From: Neostapfia colusana
Lineage: Eukaryota; Streptophyta; Magnoliopsida; Poales; Poaceae
Length of the DNA: 64,000 nt
Assembly (NCBI GenBank): GCA_030760725.1
Contig: JASWHV010000004.1
Coordinates: forward strand, 53,597,136 to 53,661,135
Direction: 5' to 3'
Shown: in pieces, positions 11,309-23,412 of the stretch
How positions within the stretch are numbered: position 1 is the first letter of the stretch
Layout of the letters: every line of letters begins with the position of its first letter
The notes under the pieces: generated by a model
Seen by the model: the letters and a program-made list of their open reading frames with translations, nothing else
Told to the model about the DNA's origin: nothing
The model's database searches: none
Program-made: the position numbers and the translations under genes

Positions 11309-14300
11309 TAGGAATGTCCATGCCAAATTTTACCCAAATTCAAGACCTCTTTGAAGTCCTTTTGGGTACAACTAGAAAGAGGGTGGTTTGAACTCAAATT
11401 CAAATTTAAACTATTTCCTTCCCATGAATTCAAAAGTGGGAGGCATATTCTTACTCAGCACATTTTTGTGAGCTCACACACCAATTTTCGCTCCATTTGG
11501 AGTTGATCTTGACATGAGCTAAGTTTAGCAAATTCAAACTTTATTTGAATTTCAAACTGCATATGTGCTGAAAATATATTCAAACAAACCCCAATTTGAA
11601 TTCTATCCAATTCAAATGGCCAAGGGGTAGATAATTCAAATGACCAAGGTTAATTGGGTCTCTACTGTTTATAACAGTAGGGAAAATTCAATTTCAGAGG
11701 TCAAAACTGGAGTGGGACTCACATGTCAGCCTCACTAGTGTTTCAACCGACTGAAGTCACCGCAGCTCGGTTCCTGCGCGCGACCAAGCGGGCGCCACGG
11801 CGATTGCCGACCGCTGCCACCTCCTGGTCGCCGATCAGCGCCCCAAACCAACATCCCCAGCTATTTAGCTGCGAGCTGCCGCCGGCAGCAGCCCATTTTC
11901 CCAATGCCTCGACATTTCCAGCGCTGAGAACACCGAGCTGATCGCCGCACAGCCCCACCGCATCACCTCGCCGTTGACCGGCCAGAACAGTTCCTTCCAC
12001 TGCGAGCTGAGGCTACAAACGACACCGCCGATCCTTGCTCGACGTGTTACAGCCCTCAGTTGCTCGTGATCAGCTTCGGTGAAGCTTGTCCGAGCCGATC
12101 TTCCATCGCTCTGTCAACCCGAGAGCTCCTCCGACTCGACACCGTCGCCCGAGCAGCACAAAGCTTCTCCAGCGCGACCAACCGTCTCCGAGGTTAGCAT
12201 CCAAGTCTAGTAGCTATCCCTGAACTCCCTAGGTCCCTCTTAGCGCTGGTTAGCCGGAATTTCAACTTTCCCCGATGATTGCTGCAAAGGACACCGAGAA
12301 CCAAAACTCGAAATTCACCTCGATCACTTGATCACCGGAAATCCTGGTCGAGCTGAAGATAGAGTAGCACCTCATGGTCACCTCAGCCAAATCCTAGCGG
12401 TGATGATCAGCCCAGTGAGCAGAGCACCGGAGTTTGGCCATCGCCGGTGAAAACGGCTCGGGTCGCCGGTGAAGTGTACTTTCCCGGCGATCCCCGTCCA
12501 AGAGGAGGGCAGGGTTAGCTTCCTCGTACCCCAGTGGTGCTTTGCGACCCATTGTCTGATCATATTCACTGCCGAGACGAGCTAGCGCCGTTGGACCCGA
12601 GCTCCTCTTCCGCCTCCACCGTCGCCGACTAGGTTTCCGGCGATGTCGAGGTCCGAGAAGGTGCCCGGCTTGTGCGCCGTGCTTCAAGGATCACATAGGA
12701 AGAAACAGCATCAAGAATTAGGCAGTAGCGGCCAAGAATTAACCGCGCCACCATCGCTGGACGTCGCGCGCTCGGGCACTGGCCGGAGGTAGACAATGAC
12801 ACTGTGCATGGGACCCACGTGTAGTGTTTTAAACATTTCCCGATTTCCAGTTTTAGTTCAAACTTCAAACCCACACAACTTTGGCTAGGAAGCTCCAAAT
12901 CAAGTGAACCAAATTTTGTTGGATTCATCTCTCTGAGTACTTTCTAGAAAATAAAGTTTCACCCTATGAAAATCCTTATTTCTCCAGAATTAATTATTCA
13001 AAATTTAAAATGTTTAGAATTTCAACTGGAGAACCCTTTGGAGGAAATTTCTGAAATTTCGCTAGGATGTTCAACAAAATATCCCTGAGCTACCATAAAA
13101 ATTTCAGATCCATTTGAGCTTATTCGATCCACCTAATGGTGTGATTAATAAAACTGTTCCAGAGAAAATAGAAAATGTCCAGAAATATTTTCAGAATTTC
13201 TCTTAAATTGTTTAGCTCATATCTTTAGCTAGGAACCTTCAAATTAAGTGAGTCCAACTCTATTAGAACTCTATGAAAACCTAGTTTTCATAAAGTCATG
13301 GTTTGCTCCATGAAAATCCCTAGAACAGCCTAGGAGCTCCAAGTAAGGTCAAGTACATAATTATTTGTGGAGAGCTCAAATTAGCTTTGCTGCAAATAAA
13401 ACTTGGCCGAGTCTCTGTTTAGGTTGTATCCAAACCACAGTAAAAATTTCAGAGTCATTGGGTCTGTCTAGTGAGACTTATAGTCTTCACAAGTTTAAAT
13501 TCAATTCAAATGCATTTAAATTGATACATATACATGTATCTTATGTAGTCGCTAAGGTCAAGGAGGAACCCGAAGTCTTAGACTTCGTCACTCCGGAAGA
13601 GCAGCTAGCCTACGACCAAGAGCAGCAAGGCAAGCTCCGGTTTGCATTAACCCGTTTTACAACTTTTTACTGTTTTGAGAACTTACTTTGAGCACTCACT
13701 TATTTCTTGCATTAGGGTCTTGTTTGAAACCCAATTGCATAGCCAAGAAAACCATGGGTTGGGATTAGGATTGAAAACCCCGTTTAGCTACTGCAATGCT
13801 AAGATAGTGTAGGATTCGGTACAAGTCGAGTAGTTGGAACTATTCGCGAGGATAGGCTAGAGGCACTCGACTCGGGTAAAGATATCAAATGAAATACATG
13901 GCAAAAAATGAGACCGAGCGGAGACTAAGGGCAGCAGGACTTTGGGGTCTGGGTGCTATAGCTCCACTTGTGTCGATTGAGGACCGAGCTGTGTGCGGTC
14001 CTGTTGAACAAGCTAGAACAGTACCGAAGACCTACCGGCTATATGGGAACTGGGAAACCGATGTAACTCGGGTAGCTGTGTATTGAGGCGTTGCCTGTCC
14101 TTCAGAGGGTAGGTTGAGAGCTTGAGGTGTAAATCGGCTGGCGGCACTGCGGATGCGCGCACAGAGACCTCTTGCTTGGGACGATAGGACCGGTTCAATA
14201 TTTGGCTGACGGGTGAAAGGTGGTTGCGTACGACGTTCGTGATGGTTGCTGTAGGCGACATCGAGTACAGGCGTACGTGACGGGTTATTCGGGTAACCCT

Positions 14301-15044
14301 GCAGGTGTAAATCGATTATAATCGCCGTCCCTCGCGGTCAGTGAGTACCACTTGTTCACTGTACCATGACGTAGAAGGAACAGGCTAGATTCATGTTAAA
14401 AGTTTGCTGATTTGAAAGATATACCTTGCTTGTTAATGTCTTGTTGTAGTTTAGAGCTAATTAAAGTTCTTTTTAACTTTGGGCAAAGTACATGAGAGAA
14501 ATGTGTTTCTTGTTTGATTGCGGCTCTCTCATGTGCCTTAGCGTAAGGTTCTCCACAACCTGCAGCTAAAACTTCAAAGTAAGGTTCCATTAATTAGGCG
14601 GGTCCTTTGCAACTTATTTTACCTCATGTACCCTATACCCATCATGTAGAAATTTCATGAATAGGAGAGACGGGTCAGTCTTGCTGAGCCATCGTGCTCA
14701 CTGCTTGTGTTTGAAGCTTTTGCAGGGGTCTATGAGGAAGGGACTTCCGAGGAGGAGACGGAACCCCAGGAGGGAAACCCCGTCGAGTGGGAGTCACGCA
14801 CGCCGCCGTGTTAGTGTGTGTGCGTGCTAGCGGGGACACGTTCACGGGCTGAACGTGAACTCGATGCGTAGTCTACGCCCATGAGTGTAGACTGAACATA
14901 TTTTGTTGTAAAAATGTTCATAAACCTGTTTATGTAATAAAACTTTGCTTCCGCTTTGTATATTTGATGTGCATTATCCGGTGCTGTGCAACGCAGCACC
15001 CCTCAGTGTGATCCTGGCACGACAAGGCCGATGGGGTCGTGTCA
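11309..15044 (+). repeat. 3' LTR of A1 (all but its first about 200 bp)
   Basis: Colinear with the A2 3' LTR from about 38213 to 42055. The first about 199 bp are inverted at 10267-10465, so the whole LTR was about 3.9 kb. An AT-rich part is followed by a GC-rich region (about 11700-12800), another AT-rich part, and a balanced 3' part (13550-15044) that also occurs in family B LTRs. AATAAA is at 14938. Short reading frames on both strands are not shared between copies and are not taken as genes. Confidence 0.9.
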
Positions 15045-17880
15045 CTTTTCTGCGGGTAAAAACTCAACTTGACACATGTTTGATGGCAAAGACTAACATG
15101 GGTTGGTTGTGGCATTGTAGGCTAGCCCATGTTGGTATGAGAAATCTCCAAAAACTTCTAAAAGCTAATCACGTCGTAGGTCTTAAGAATGTCATTTTTG
15201 AGAAAGATAGACCATGTAGCGCATGTTAAGCCGGGAAACAAGTTGGAGTAGCTCATCCCGCCAAGAATGTGATGACAACAACAAGACCGCTAGAGATGCT
15301 TCACATGGACCTCTTTGGTCCTATTGCTTACATAAGCATTGCGGTAATAAATATGGTCTAGTAATTGTCGATGATTTTTCTCGCTTCGCTTGGGTGTTTT
15401 TCTTGCATGATAAGGGTGAAACTCAAGGTGTCCTCAAGAGTTTCTTAAGGAGAGCTCAAAATGAGTTCGCCTTGAGAATCAAGAAGATAAGAAGCGACAA
15501 CGGCACCGAATTCAAGAACACCCAAGTAGAAGAGTACTTGGACGAGGAGGGTATCAAGCACGAGTTTTTGGCACCATACACACCCGAACAAAATGGAGTG
15601 GCCGAAAGGAAGAACCGAACTCTAATAGATATGTCAAGTACAATACTTGATGAGTACAAGACATCCAACCAATTTTGGAAGGAAGCAGTGAATACCGCTT
15701 GCCATGCCACAAACTGTCTCTACCTCCATCGTCTCTTGAAGAAGACTCTCTATGAGCTCCTAATGGGTAACAAACCAAATATCTCCTACTTTAGAGTTTT
15801 TGGTAGCAAGTGCTATATTCTTAACAAGAAACCTCGAGTTTTGAAGTTTGCCTCAAAATTCGATGAATGTTTCTTGCTTGGTTATGATTCAAACACTTAC
15901 GCCTGTGACGTAGTGTTTGATGAAACTAATGTCTCCAAAAGGGATCAAGTTGATCAATGTGCATTAGATGAAGAATTGGCACCATGTGTGGCATTAAGGA
16001 GGATGGCACTTGGTGACATACGACCACAAGAGATACAAGACCCAAATGACCCATCCTCGTTACAAGAAGTGACCCAAACACATGATCATGCACTAGATCC
16101 CCTAAATGAAGAACTAGATCAAGATCACCATGTTCAAGACATTGAAGGCAACAATGGTGGCAACGATAAAGTGGGGATGAAGAGGAAGAAGAAATTGACT
16201 CAAGACCAAGTGTGCCACACTCAAGAGTCCATCAATGTGTACAACAAGATCATCCCGTTGACAATATACTTAGAGATATCTCCAAGGGGGTAATGACTCG
16301 CTCTCGTATGGCTAACTTTTGTGCTCACTACTCTTTTGTATCTTCTTTGGAGCCTTTCAAGGTTGAAGATGCCCTGCGAGATCCGGATTGGGTGATGGCG
16401 ATGCAAGAGGAGCTTAACAACTTCAAAAGAAACAAAGTGTGGGAGCTTGTGGAAAGACCAAATGCAAATATAGTGGGCACCAAGTGGGTCTTTCGCAACA
16501 AGCAAGATGAGCATGAAGTAGTAACAAGAAACAAAGCTAGACTTGTGGCGAAGGGATCCTCACAAGTCGAAGGTTTGGACTTCGATGAAACTTTTACTCC
16601 CGTAGCTAGATTTGAATCAATTCGTATATTATTAGCCTATGCTACTCACAATGATTTCAAGTTGTACCAAATGGATGTGAAAAACGCCTTTCTCAATGGA
16701 CCAATACAGGAGCAAGTGTATGTGGAGCAACCACCTGGCTTTGAAAATGATAAGTATCCTAACCATGTTTTTAAGCTTCACAGAGCTCTCTATGGCCTGA
16801 AACAAGCTCCTAGAGCTTGGTATGAATGTCTTAAAGATTTCCTAATTGACAATGGTTTTAGGATAGGAAAGGCCGACTACACACTTTTCACAAAGACCTT
16901 AGACAATGACTTATTTGTGTGTCAAATTTATGTCGATGACATAATATTTGGTTCTACTAACAAATCTTTTGTGAAGAATTTAGCAAAATCATGACGGAAA
17001 GGTTTGAGATGTCAATGATGGGAGAACTAAAGTTCTTTCTAGGCTTCCAAGTAAAATAGCTTAAGTCACCTTCATATGTCAAACAAAGTACACTTGAAAC
17101 ATACTTAAGAAGTGTGGCATGGAAAAGGCCAAGGCAATCAAAACACCAATGGCGACAAACGGACACCTCGACCTTAACCAAGACAGCCCTAGCGTAGATT
17201 AAAAGGTATATCGTTCCATGATTGGATCCCTTCTTTATCTTTGTGCATCTAGGCCTGATATTATGTTGAGTGTATGCATGTGTGCAAGGTTTCAAGCCAC
17301 ACACCCAAAGAGTGTCATCTAATAGCCGTAAAGAGAATCTTGCGCTATCTAGTTCATACACCTAACCTAGGGTTGTGGTATCTTAAAGGGTCCAAATTCA
17401 ATCTCATTGGATACTCCGATGCCGATTATGCCGGATGCAAAGTAGATAGGAAAAGTACCTCGGGCACCTGTCAATTCTTGGGCAGGTCCTTAGTGTCATG
17501 GTCATCCAAAAAGCAAAATTCCATTGCCCCATCCACAGCCAAAGCGGAGTACGTCGCAGCCGGGAGTTGTTGTGCACAACTTCTTTGGATGAGACAAACT
17601 CTAAGAGACTACGGTATCAATATGAACCACATTCTACTCCTATGCGACAATGAGAGTGCTATTAAGATTGCCCACAACCCTGTTGAACACTCTAGGACCA
17701 AACAAATTGATATCTGACATCATTTCCTGAGAGATCACTCAATAAAGGGAGACATAGTCATTTCACATGTTAGAACCGAAAAAAAACTAGCGGATATCTT
17801 CACCAAGCCACTAGATGAAAAATGCTTTTGCGAACTTAGGAGTGAGCTGAATATCCTCGACTCCCGAAATGTGGCTTGAG
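15045..17880 (+). pseudogene. pol: pol of S1 (Copia integrase, RT, RNase H), broken
   Basis: Begins inside the pre-integrase zinc region (HCRLAH and CSAC near 15110-15226). The integrase core follows, with VDDFSRFAW (near 15368), the second acidic motif SDNGTEFKN (near 15494) and PEQNGVAERKNR (near 15585). Next are RT (TKWVFRNK near 16480; YVDD near 16929) and RNase H (YSDADYAGCK near 17411, ending near 17880). Frame breaks occur near 15227 (TAA), between integrase and RT near 16200-16290, near 16985, and at 17715-17717 (TGA). The catalytic motifs survive, but no complete frame does. Similar to S2. Confidence 0.88.
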
Positions 17881-18875
17881 ATGTTGCACATCTGGTTGTT
17901 ATAGTCTAATTTCTTCAAAACTGAGCACATTTCTTAAAAGACTATCTCTCTCAATTTTTCTATCAAATTATTTTCAATTATCATATCCTTGAATCATGGC
18001 CATTGTATGTTTGGTTGTGTGCTCTACTGGTCATGATTGATTGAGAATACTTGTGAAAAATTAGTCTATGTGGATCAATTCCTACATATCTCATCATATA
18101 AGAATGTGATGTCAAGGACCGGACTAATCCGGCCCACGGGCTGGACAAGTCCGGAATACTAGACAAGTCCGACTGGGCTTAAACAAGTCTACAACGGACT
18201 AGTCCGCTACTGACCGGACTAGTCCGCAAAGTCATACAAGTCCGGACCTAATCCAGCAACCGAACTTGTCCGGTATTTACGACCGGACTAGTCCGGACAG
18301 TAGGGACTTAACCCAACCGCTGGGGGTCGAGACCCACTTCACTCGTTACAACGCTCAAAACACGCGCCCACACTCAAAAGTCGCCCCCATTGGCGATTTT
18401 TGAAGATCTCCACCAAAAACTTCAAAGGATCCGAGTCCTCTACCCCTTAGGGCCTCGGAAAGTCAGTCTTCAGACTTCTCTGCACTTCGATCCGACGATT
18501 TCATCGGAATTGAGGAATCAAGGTGTGTTCTTGGGGCAAAACCTAATCTTCCAAAATCTCTCAATTATAGGATGTTTTCTCCATAAACTAGGATGCCTAG
18601 TGCTTCATAGTCTTTATGCGCCTCTTCCTTAGGATTATTGCAAACTATCGATCGAATTTGCAGAAAAAACCGCTTAGTTAGGGTTTAACCCCAGGCTGTC
18701 CGGACTAGTCCGGACAGAAGGCGGACAAGTCTGTTCCTGACAGGACTAGTCCGATCAGGGACCGGACAAGTCTGGCCAAACCTTGAGTTAACCCCTAACT
18801 TAGTTTTTTTGCTGCACCTCTGTCGCGATAATCTTTTGCTTTCAACTAATATCCTTGCTCATTCATTCTTCCAGC
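17881..18875 (+). repeat. S1 spacer with CCGGACTAGTCCGG-type palindromes
   Basis: Non-coding region between the pol end and the next ORF. It holds about a dozen exact or degenerate copies of the 14-bp palindrome CCGGACWWGTCCGG. Exact copies are at 18283-18296 and 18700-18713, and degenerate ones scatter over 18118-18770. The same palindrome family fills the S1 LTR. It ends in TTCATTCTTCCAG just before the next start codon. No other gene is seen. Confidence 0.8.
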
Positions 18876-19575
18876 ATGTCTCAAAATGACAACTCTCCAC
18901 CCCTCTCCAATCCGGAGCGCAAAGCAGCTCGACAAGAGCTTTATTGCCATCGTGAGGAGGAGGACGCTGCACTTGTGCAAGAGCTCGCTCGTCGTGAAGC
19001 TCAAACCAAGAAGCAGCATGAAAGAGAGGCAGCTCAAGCTCAAGCTGAAGAAGAGCGCTCTAATTGGAGGAAAAGGATAGTTTCCTTAGGTGAAAAGGAA
19101 AGGGCCCAAGCAGCTGATAAAGGCAAGAAACCCATGAATGAAGGAGAAGGGGCAAAGAGAAAAGGGAAAGCCCCGGTTCAGAAGGTACCCGTCAAAAGGC
19201 AGCACCAAGGAGAAGGGCACCTGCTACTGGGGGGATTGTCATTCGAGACCGTCCCGTGGGATCAAGTGCTCCTCCACAAGGTCCAATTGGGCCTTTTGTC
19301 ATGACACCACCCATAAAACAATCCCAACAGACAACCAGACCTTTCAAGCAACATCTTTCTTGGGAAAGGCTCGGAAAAGGCGAGGAGGTTCAGGGAAAAG
19401 AATCCCTACAAATATGAGAAGGCCATACCAGATCATCGCTTTTGGTATGACTCCCACTACTATTACTATCGCCTAGTCTATTTGAAGATGAAGACACCGG
19501 TTGCTGATGCTTAGTGGGTTGATTGGCCTTATATGGAGAAGAAAAACCATCAAGACTTCAATGCAGCTATTCAAG
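18876..19575 (+). pseudogene. Downstream ORF of S1, 5' part (env position), broken
   Basis: This ORF sits after pol, where Sireviruses carry an env-like or other extra ORF. The ATG at 18876 follows a TTCTTCCAG acceptor-like site by one base. The first 105 or so codons are rich in Glu, Ala, Arg and Gln and look like a charged coiled coil, followed by a Lys-rich patch. Frame changes follow near 19190 and further on, and a TAG lies at 19512-19514. The coding sequence is cut at 19575 by the family B insertion and continues at 42452. I see no signal peptide or membrane segment, so a fusion role is not supported. Confidence 0.7.
19571..19575. other. Target-site duplication TCAAG, left copy
   Basis: TCAAG precedes TGAGAGGG, the inverted end of the family B LTR. 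The identical 5-mer is at 42447-42451 after the other LTR end. The S1 reading frame is continuous across the site once the insert and one copy are removed. Confidence 0.9.
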
Positions 19576-22500
19576 TGAGAGGGCCCAATGCCCCGAGTAT
19601 GCAAGCTCCCTCAAGGTACATACCCGCAGTGGTATATTCTTGAGTGAGTTACCTCCTGCTACCCTGACGCCGAAAGCCTAAGGCAGTTAGAAAAGTTCCA
19701 ATGTGGATCTCCCAAGGTACATCGGTTTCCTGGGTCCCATATAGCCAGTATGCGCCCGATACACAACTCAAACTTGTCCAACAGGGCCAAGCATGGACGG
19801 GCCTTAACCGACACAGGCAGGGCTATGCACACACGGTCCGCAGCCTGCTGCATCTAAACCTCCCTTCCCGGTATCCATTTCTTAAGTGTGAACTTTTCTC
19901 ATTGTTTCTATTCTTGACCCGCTCCGAATAAACCAGCCCTAAACTCGCGAGTAGATTCCAACCACTCGACTTCTACCGGACCTTTCCTACTAACATTTAG
20001 CGTAGCCAAATACACTCGAGGAGGTGCTATTCTACTCTTTCTCTCTTAGGTATTTCTGGTCATGCAACTGGGGTTTTCAACATCAACTAGACTTAATGCA
20101 ATCAAACAATTCAAGCTATGATCTCTAGAAATGGAAATACTTTATAAAACTAATCAAATGCAAACCGGGGCTTGCCTGTTTTGCAGGTGACTAATATTGC
20201 AATAAGTTAGTGAAGATCACATGGGGCTTGATCACTCGCTTTCCTCCCTCCTTGATCTTCACTTCAAGTCCTTCTCACGTTCTCACGTATATGCTACACG
20301 ATATGAATACGTATATGCATTTAATGGTAAAGCTTTTGCTAATAAGATCTAACAACAGTTTAAAAACTTAAAATCTATTTAAGAATTTAAAATGACACTG
20401 GTGCTAGTGGTTTTGGGTTGGGTTTAAACACTATGACCAAGTGTTGAGTGATATCTCCACTTGTGTGTTGATCATCTCAAGAGGTTACACAGGACAGTGG
20501 TGGTCCAGGGCTCCAATGAAGCTAAAAATTTTCATGTGAGCTCCTTGTCACAAGAAATTCATCTGGACCAAAAATTAGCACTTTTCATTGAGTGGTTTAT
20601 TCAGAGCAATTCTCTAAGCAATTAAGCAAAGAGGAATTAATTCTGAGGTAACACCCATGTTCATGTCAAATTTAGTGAACTACAATTCCAGTTATAGTTC
20701 ATAGAGCCTGCATAAATTTTTCTAGGATTTGTGGAGCTAATAATTGCCCAGAACTAAATTTCCAAGTTTTGGGAAATTCTCTGAAAATGTTTCTGTATTC
20801 ATTTGAACACAGCAACTTAAAATCTGAATTCTCCTTACCAAATCAACTCCAAATGAGCTGAAACTTTTACAGGAGTCTAATAACACCCTAAAGAATATTC
20901 TGGGAAAATTTTAGGATTTTTGGATGAATCAAACTCCCTCGCAACTTCTTTTGCTGAAAGCTTTAAAGAATTTTTCAGAATTAAATAATGACTTTCATGC
21001 AAATTGGGTTGCATATTTGGATAGAGTTTGTAAATATTAATCTAACCCAATTTGAATCACTAAATTTGGAGTTTTCTAGCAAAAGTTATGCTCTTCTAAA
21101 GTTTGGGGAAAAATCTGGGATTTGAATAAATCGTGAAAAAGTTTAACTCCTGTCTGTGGGACCAGGGGGCATGTGTCACTCGCTGGAACCAAGCCACAAG
21201 GGCCAAAGGACTATTTCCCACATTTCCACAGTGGATCCGATTCCACAGACGATCCGGCCTCCCCCTCAGCGCCACTGACACGCGGGCCCGGTGAGGCTTC
21301 TTCAACCTCCAGCCGCTCGCGCGCCCTCGCTGCCGGAGCTCGCCGGAGCTCACCGAATTATGTCGTCCAGCCATCTCCCAAGCTGCCACTCGCTGCCAGG
21401 CCCTAACTTCGTGCGAGGAACACGATGGGATGATTTCCCCGGACCGGCGAAGCCCCTAAACTACCTCGCAACGGTGCAGCGGCTCGGAGGAAGTCCGGCG
21501 ATGTCGCCCCGACGCTCTAAGCCCTCCAAGCTTCGGTTTCCATGCTCTAAAGCACCGGGGGATGTTAGGGAAGGTCGATATGGAGATGAAACGGCTCAGA
21601 AATGGCTCTAAACTAGGGTTCATCGTGCGCCCAAATATTCCCGCCATAGCCACCGTCGGGAAGATCGGAAATACGCCGTCCACCGTGTATTTCATGCTAG
21701 GTTTCCAAAGCGTAATTGTTGCTAAGCAAGTCTAGGTCATGTGAGTGCAATTTGCAGAGCTCTAACCAAGTATCAAACAGGAATTTCATGAATTCATACG
21801 CGAAGGTTTGTTTGCACTGATCAGAAGAGAATCTCGAAATTCACCGTCGATGATCCGCGGTTGGACCTGAGCTTCGGTGGTGAGCTGCGTGGACGCCGTA
21901 CACGTCCAGAGGTGGCCTAGCTCGTCCTTGACAAGCCTCGGTTGATTCTGTCCATGAGAGCACCTCGTCGCCTTCGCTTTCAGCTGCCACGGAAAAGCTT
22001 GCGCCCGCGTGAGAAGAGCCAAGAACCGCTCGGCTGTGGTGTGAGGAGGTCGTGGGAGTTGTGGTGCTTTGGTTTTGCTGCCCAGAAGCATTTCTCACGT
22101 GAGCTGTACGGGTTCCCGAGTGATCGATGGAGTGGCGGCCGTGTTTCTGTTCTCGTGTGCGAGGGAGAGAAGACGGCCTCGGTCTTGGTTCTGTGGGCAA
22201 CAAGAGCACAGCAGAGGGTACAAAAGTCTGAGCTGAGGCGGTTCGAGGGAGAGGCAGTCAACCGAGCGGTGAGCGCTGGCGTCGATTCCCTCTCTGTCGA
22301 TCTCCCGAGAGAAGCAAAACAGAGACTCACCTCCACTGTTGATCTTTTGCAATTTTTAACTCTCTCTCAATGACATGTGGGTCCCACAGTTCAGTGCCTC
22401 CTTATCCCTCTCCAAAATATCTCCCAAATTTGTAAATGGCAAAATTAAATTGTGGGAGTTCAAATCTGAGGTGCATCTGGATCATTGGGCAAGTTTCATC

Positions 22501-22959
22501 CTAATTCAAATGGATGTTTGAATTCTTTGCAATTTAAAGTCCATTTTGGAAAATGAGTTGCAAAACATTTCAACAAATCATGAAACTTTGCATACCCCTA
22601 ATTTGGACCTAAGGAATTCAAATATGAAATCTGATTTTTATATTGGCTGCTGCAAATTAGATTTTTAGCACAACAGTTTTGAAATTCATTGTGTTGCCCT
22701 CATTTGAATTTTGAGTTGAACAAATTTGTTCCAAATCTGACTTTAGCTTTCTCACACATACGGGAACTTCCCATCTTGGTTTTAGACCCCCCTTGGGTTC
22801 CAAGCTTTCAAACAATTATTTGAATTTGTGTGAAGAGAGCTCTCATGTGTGTTATCACATGTGGAAAAGGTTTTTAACAAGTCCCATTTTTCATAACTCG
22901 AAACCAAATGGTGTCCAAACTTCAGGCCCTTTGTATTCCAAATTTTTGGGACCTTTACA
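19576..22959 (-). repeat. 3' LTR of B1
   Basis: On the minus strand it starts TGTAAAGGTCCC at 22959 and ends GGGCCCTCTCA at 19576. Over its first 390 bp it is nearly identical to 42056-42446. Near 19710-20200 it aligns with 50540-51040 of the solo family B LTR. The 19594-19705 stretch matches neither the other B1 LTR nor the solo LTR, so the last about 0.9 kb of LTR appears replaced by about 110 bp of unknown sequence. The GC-rich centre (about 21150-22370) holds open frames that I do not consider genes. Confidence 0.85.
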
Positions 22960-22974
22960 TTCCTCCCCCCTTAA
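22960..22974 (-). promoter_or_regulatory. Polypurine tract of B1
   Basis: On the minus strand this reads TTAAGGGGGGAGGAA directly before the LTR start TGTAAAGGTCC, with the same upstream CTCGGGACGAGATTC motif as family A. Confidence 0.85.
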
Positions 22975-23029
22975 AAGAATCTCGTCCCGAGATTGTAAGG
23001 TAAAAATGAGAGAGAGGATGGTGGAAAAA

Positions 23030-23412
23030 TTATAGGATGTGTGACATCAAAAGTCGGGATAATTTGGCACAAAGAAATCCTTCGCTCTCCCATGTCGCTC
23101 CAACCTTGGAGTAACCCCTCCATAAAACTTTATAGAACCACAACGTATGGTCACGTGTGGTTCGGCCCTTTATGTTGATGATCTGAACCAGTCCCCCCTG
23201 ATGCGTGAGATCCGGTTTCAGTTCCTCGATATTCCCCAGCTGAATGGTGGTTAAACACTTGAGGCACTTCCTCAGCTGAGAAATGTGGAAGATGTCGTAC
23301 ACACCGGTGAATGTCGCTGGAAATTCCCGTCGGTATGCAACTAATCCACATCTTTCCATAACCTGGAATGGACCGATGAATCGAGATGAATAGAAACTTT
23401 GACAAGTGAGCC
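23030..23412 (-). pseudogene. pol: Integrase C-terminus and chromodomain of B1
   Basis: A minus-strand frame with the GPF-type motif (RFIGPFQV near 23375), the HDVF-type stretch as YDIFHISQLRKC, and a chromodomain-like tail with ATWESEGF. It is joined directly to the integrase zinc domain: a deletion of about 0.9 kb, relative to A2, has removed the whole catalytic core. The join is near 23385-23400. Confidence 0.85.

Larger units (their letters stand above)
1..15044 (+). mobile_element. Element A1: Ty3/Gypsy chromovirus (Tekay/Del-like), degenerate
   Basis: Family A LTR retrotransposon on the plus strand. In order it holds the last 428 bp of its 5' LTR, a primer-binding site, a leader, ORF0, gag, pol, and a 3' LTR ending at 15044. 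The element is interrupted by a solo family C LTR (4675-8082) and rearranged by an inversion (10267-11308). Gag, RT, RNase H and integrase match those of A2 closely, which is how lesions were located. All coding regions are broken, so A1 cannot be autonomous. It probably inserted into S1, whose pol begins directly after 15044, but the left flank and the left target-site copy lie outside the window. Confidence 0.9.

Noticed and set aside
19576..19640. Continuation of the S1 downstream ORF beyond 19575 into 19640
   Set aside because: The exact LTR end (TGAGAGGGCCCAA) and the TCAAG duplication place the boundary at 19575, and the coding sequence resumes in phase at 42452.
21942..22373. 143-codon frame and several overlapping minus-strand frames in the GC-rich part of the B1 3' LTR
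   Set aside because: GC-rich LTR centres in every family here yield long spurious frames; none is shared between family B copies.
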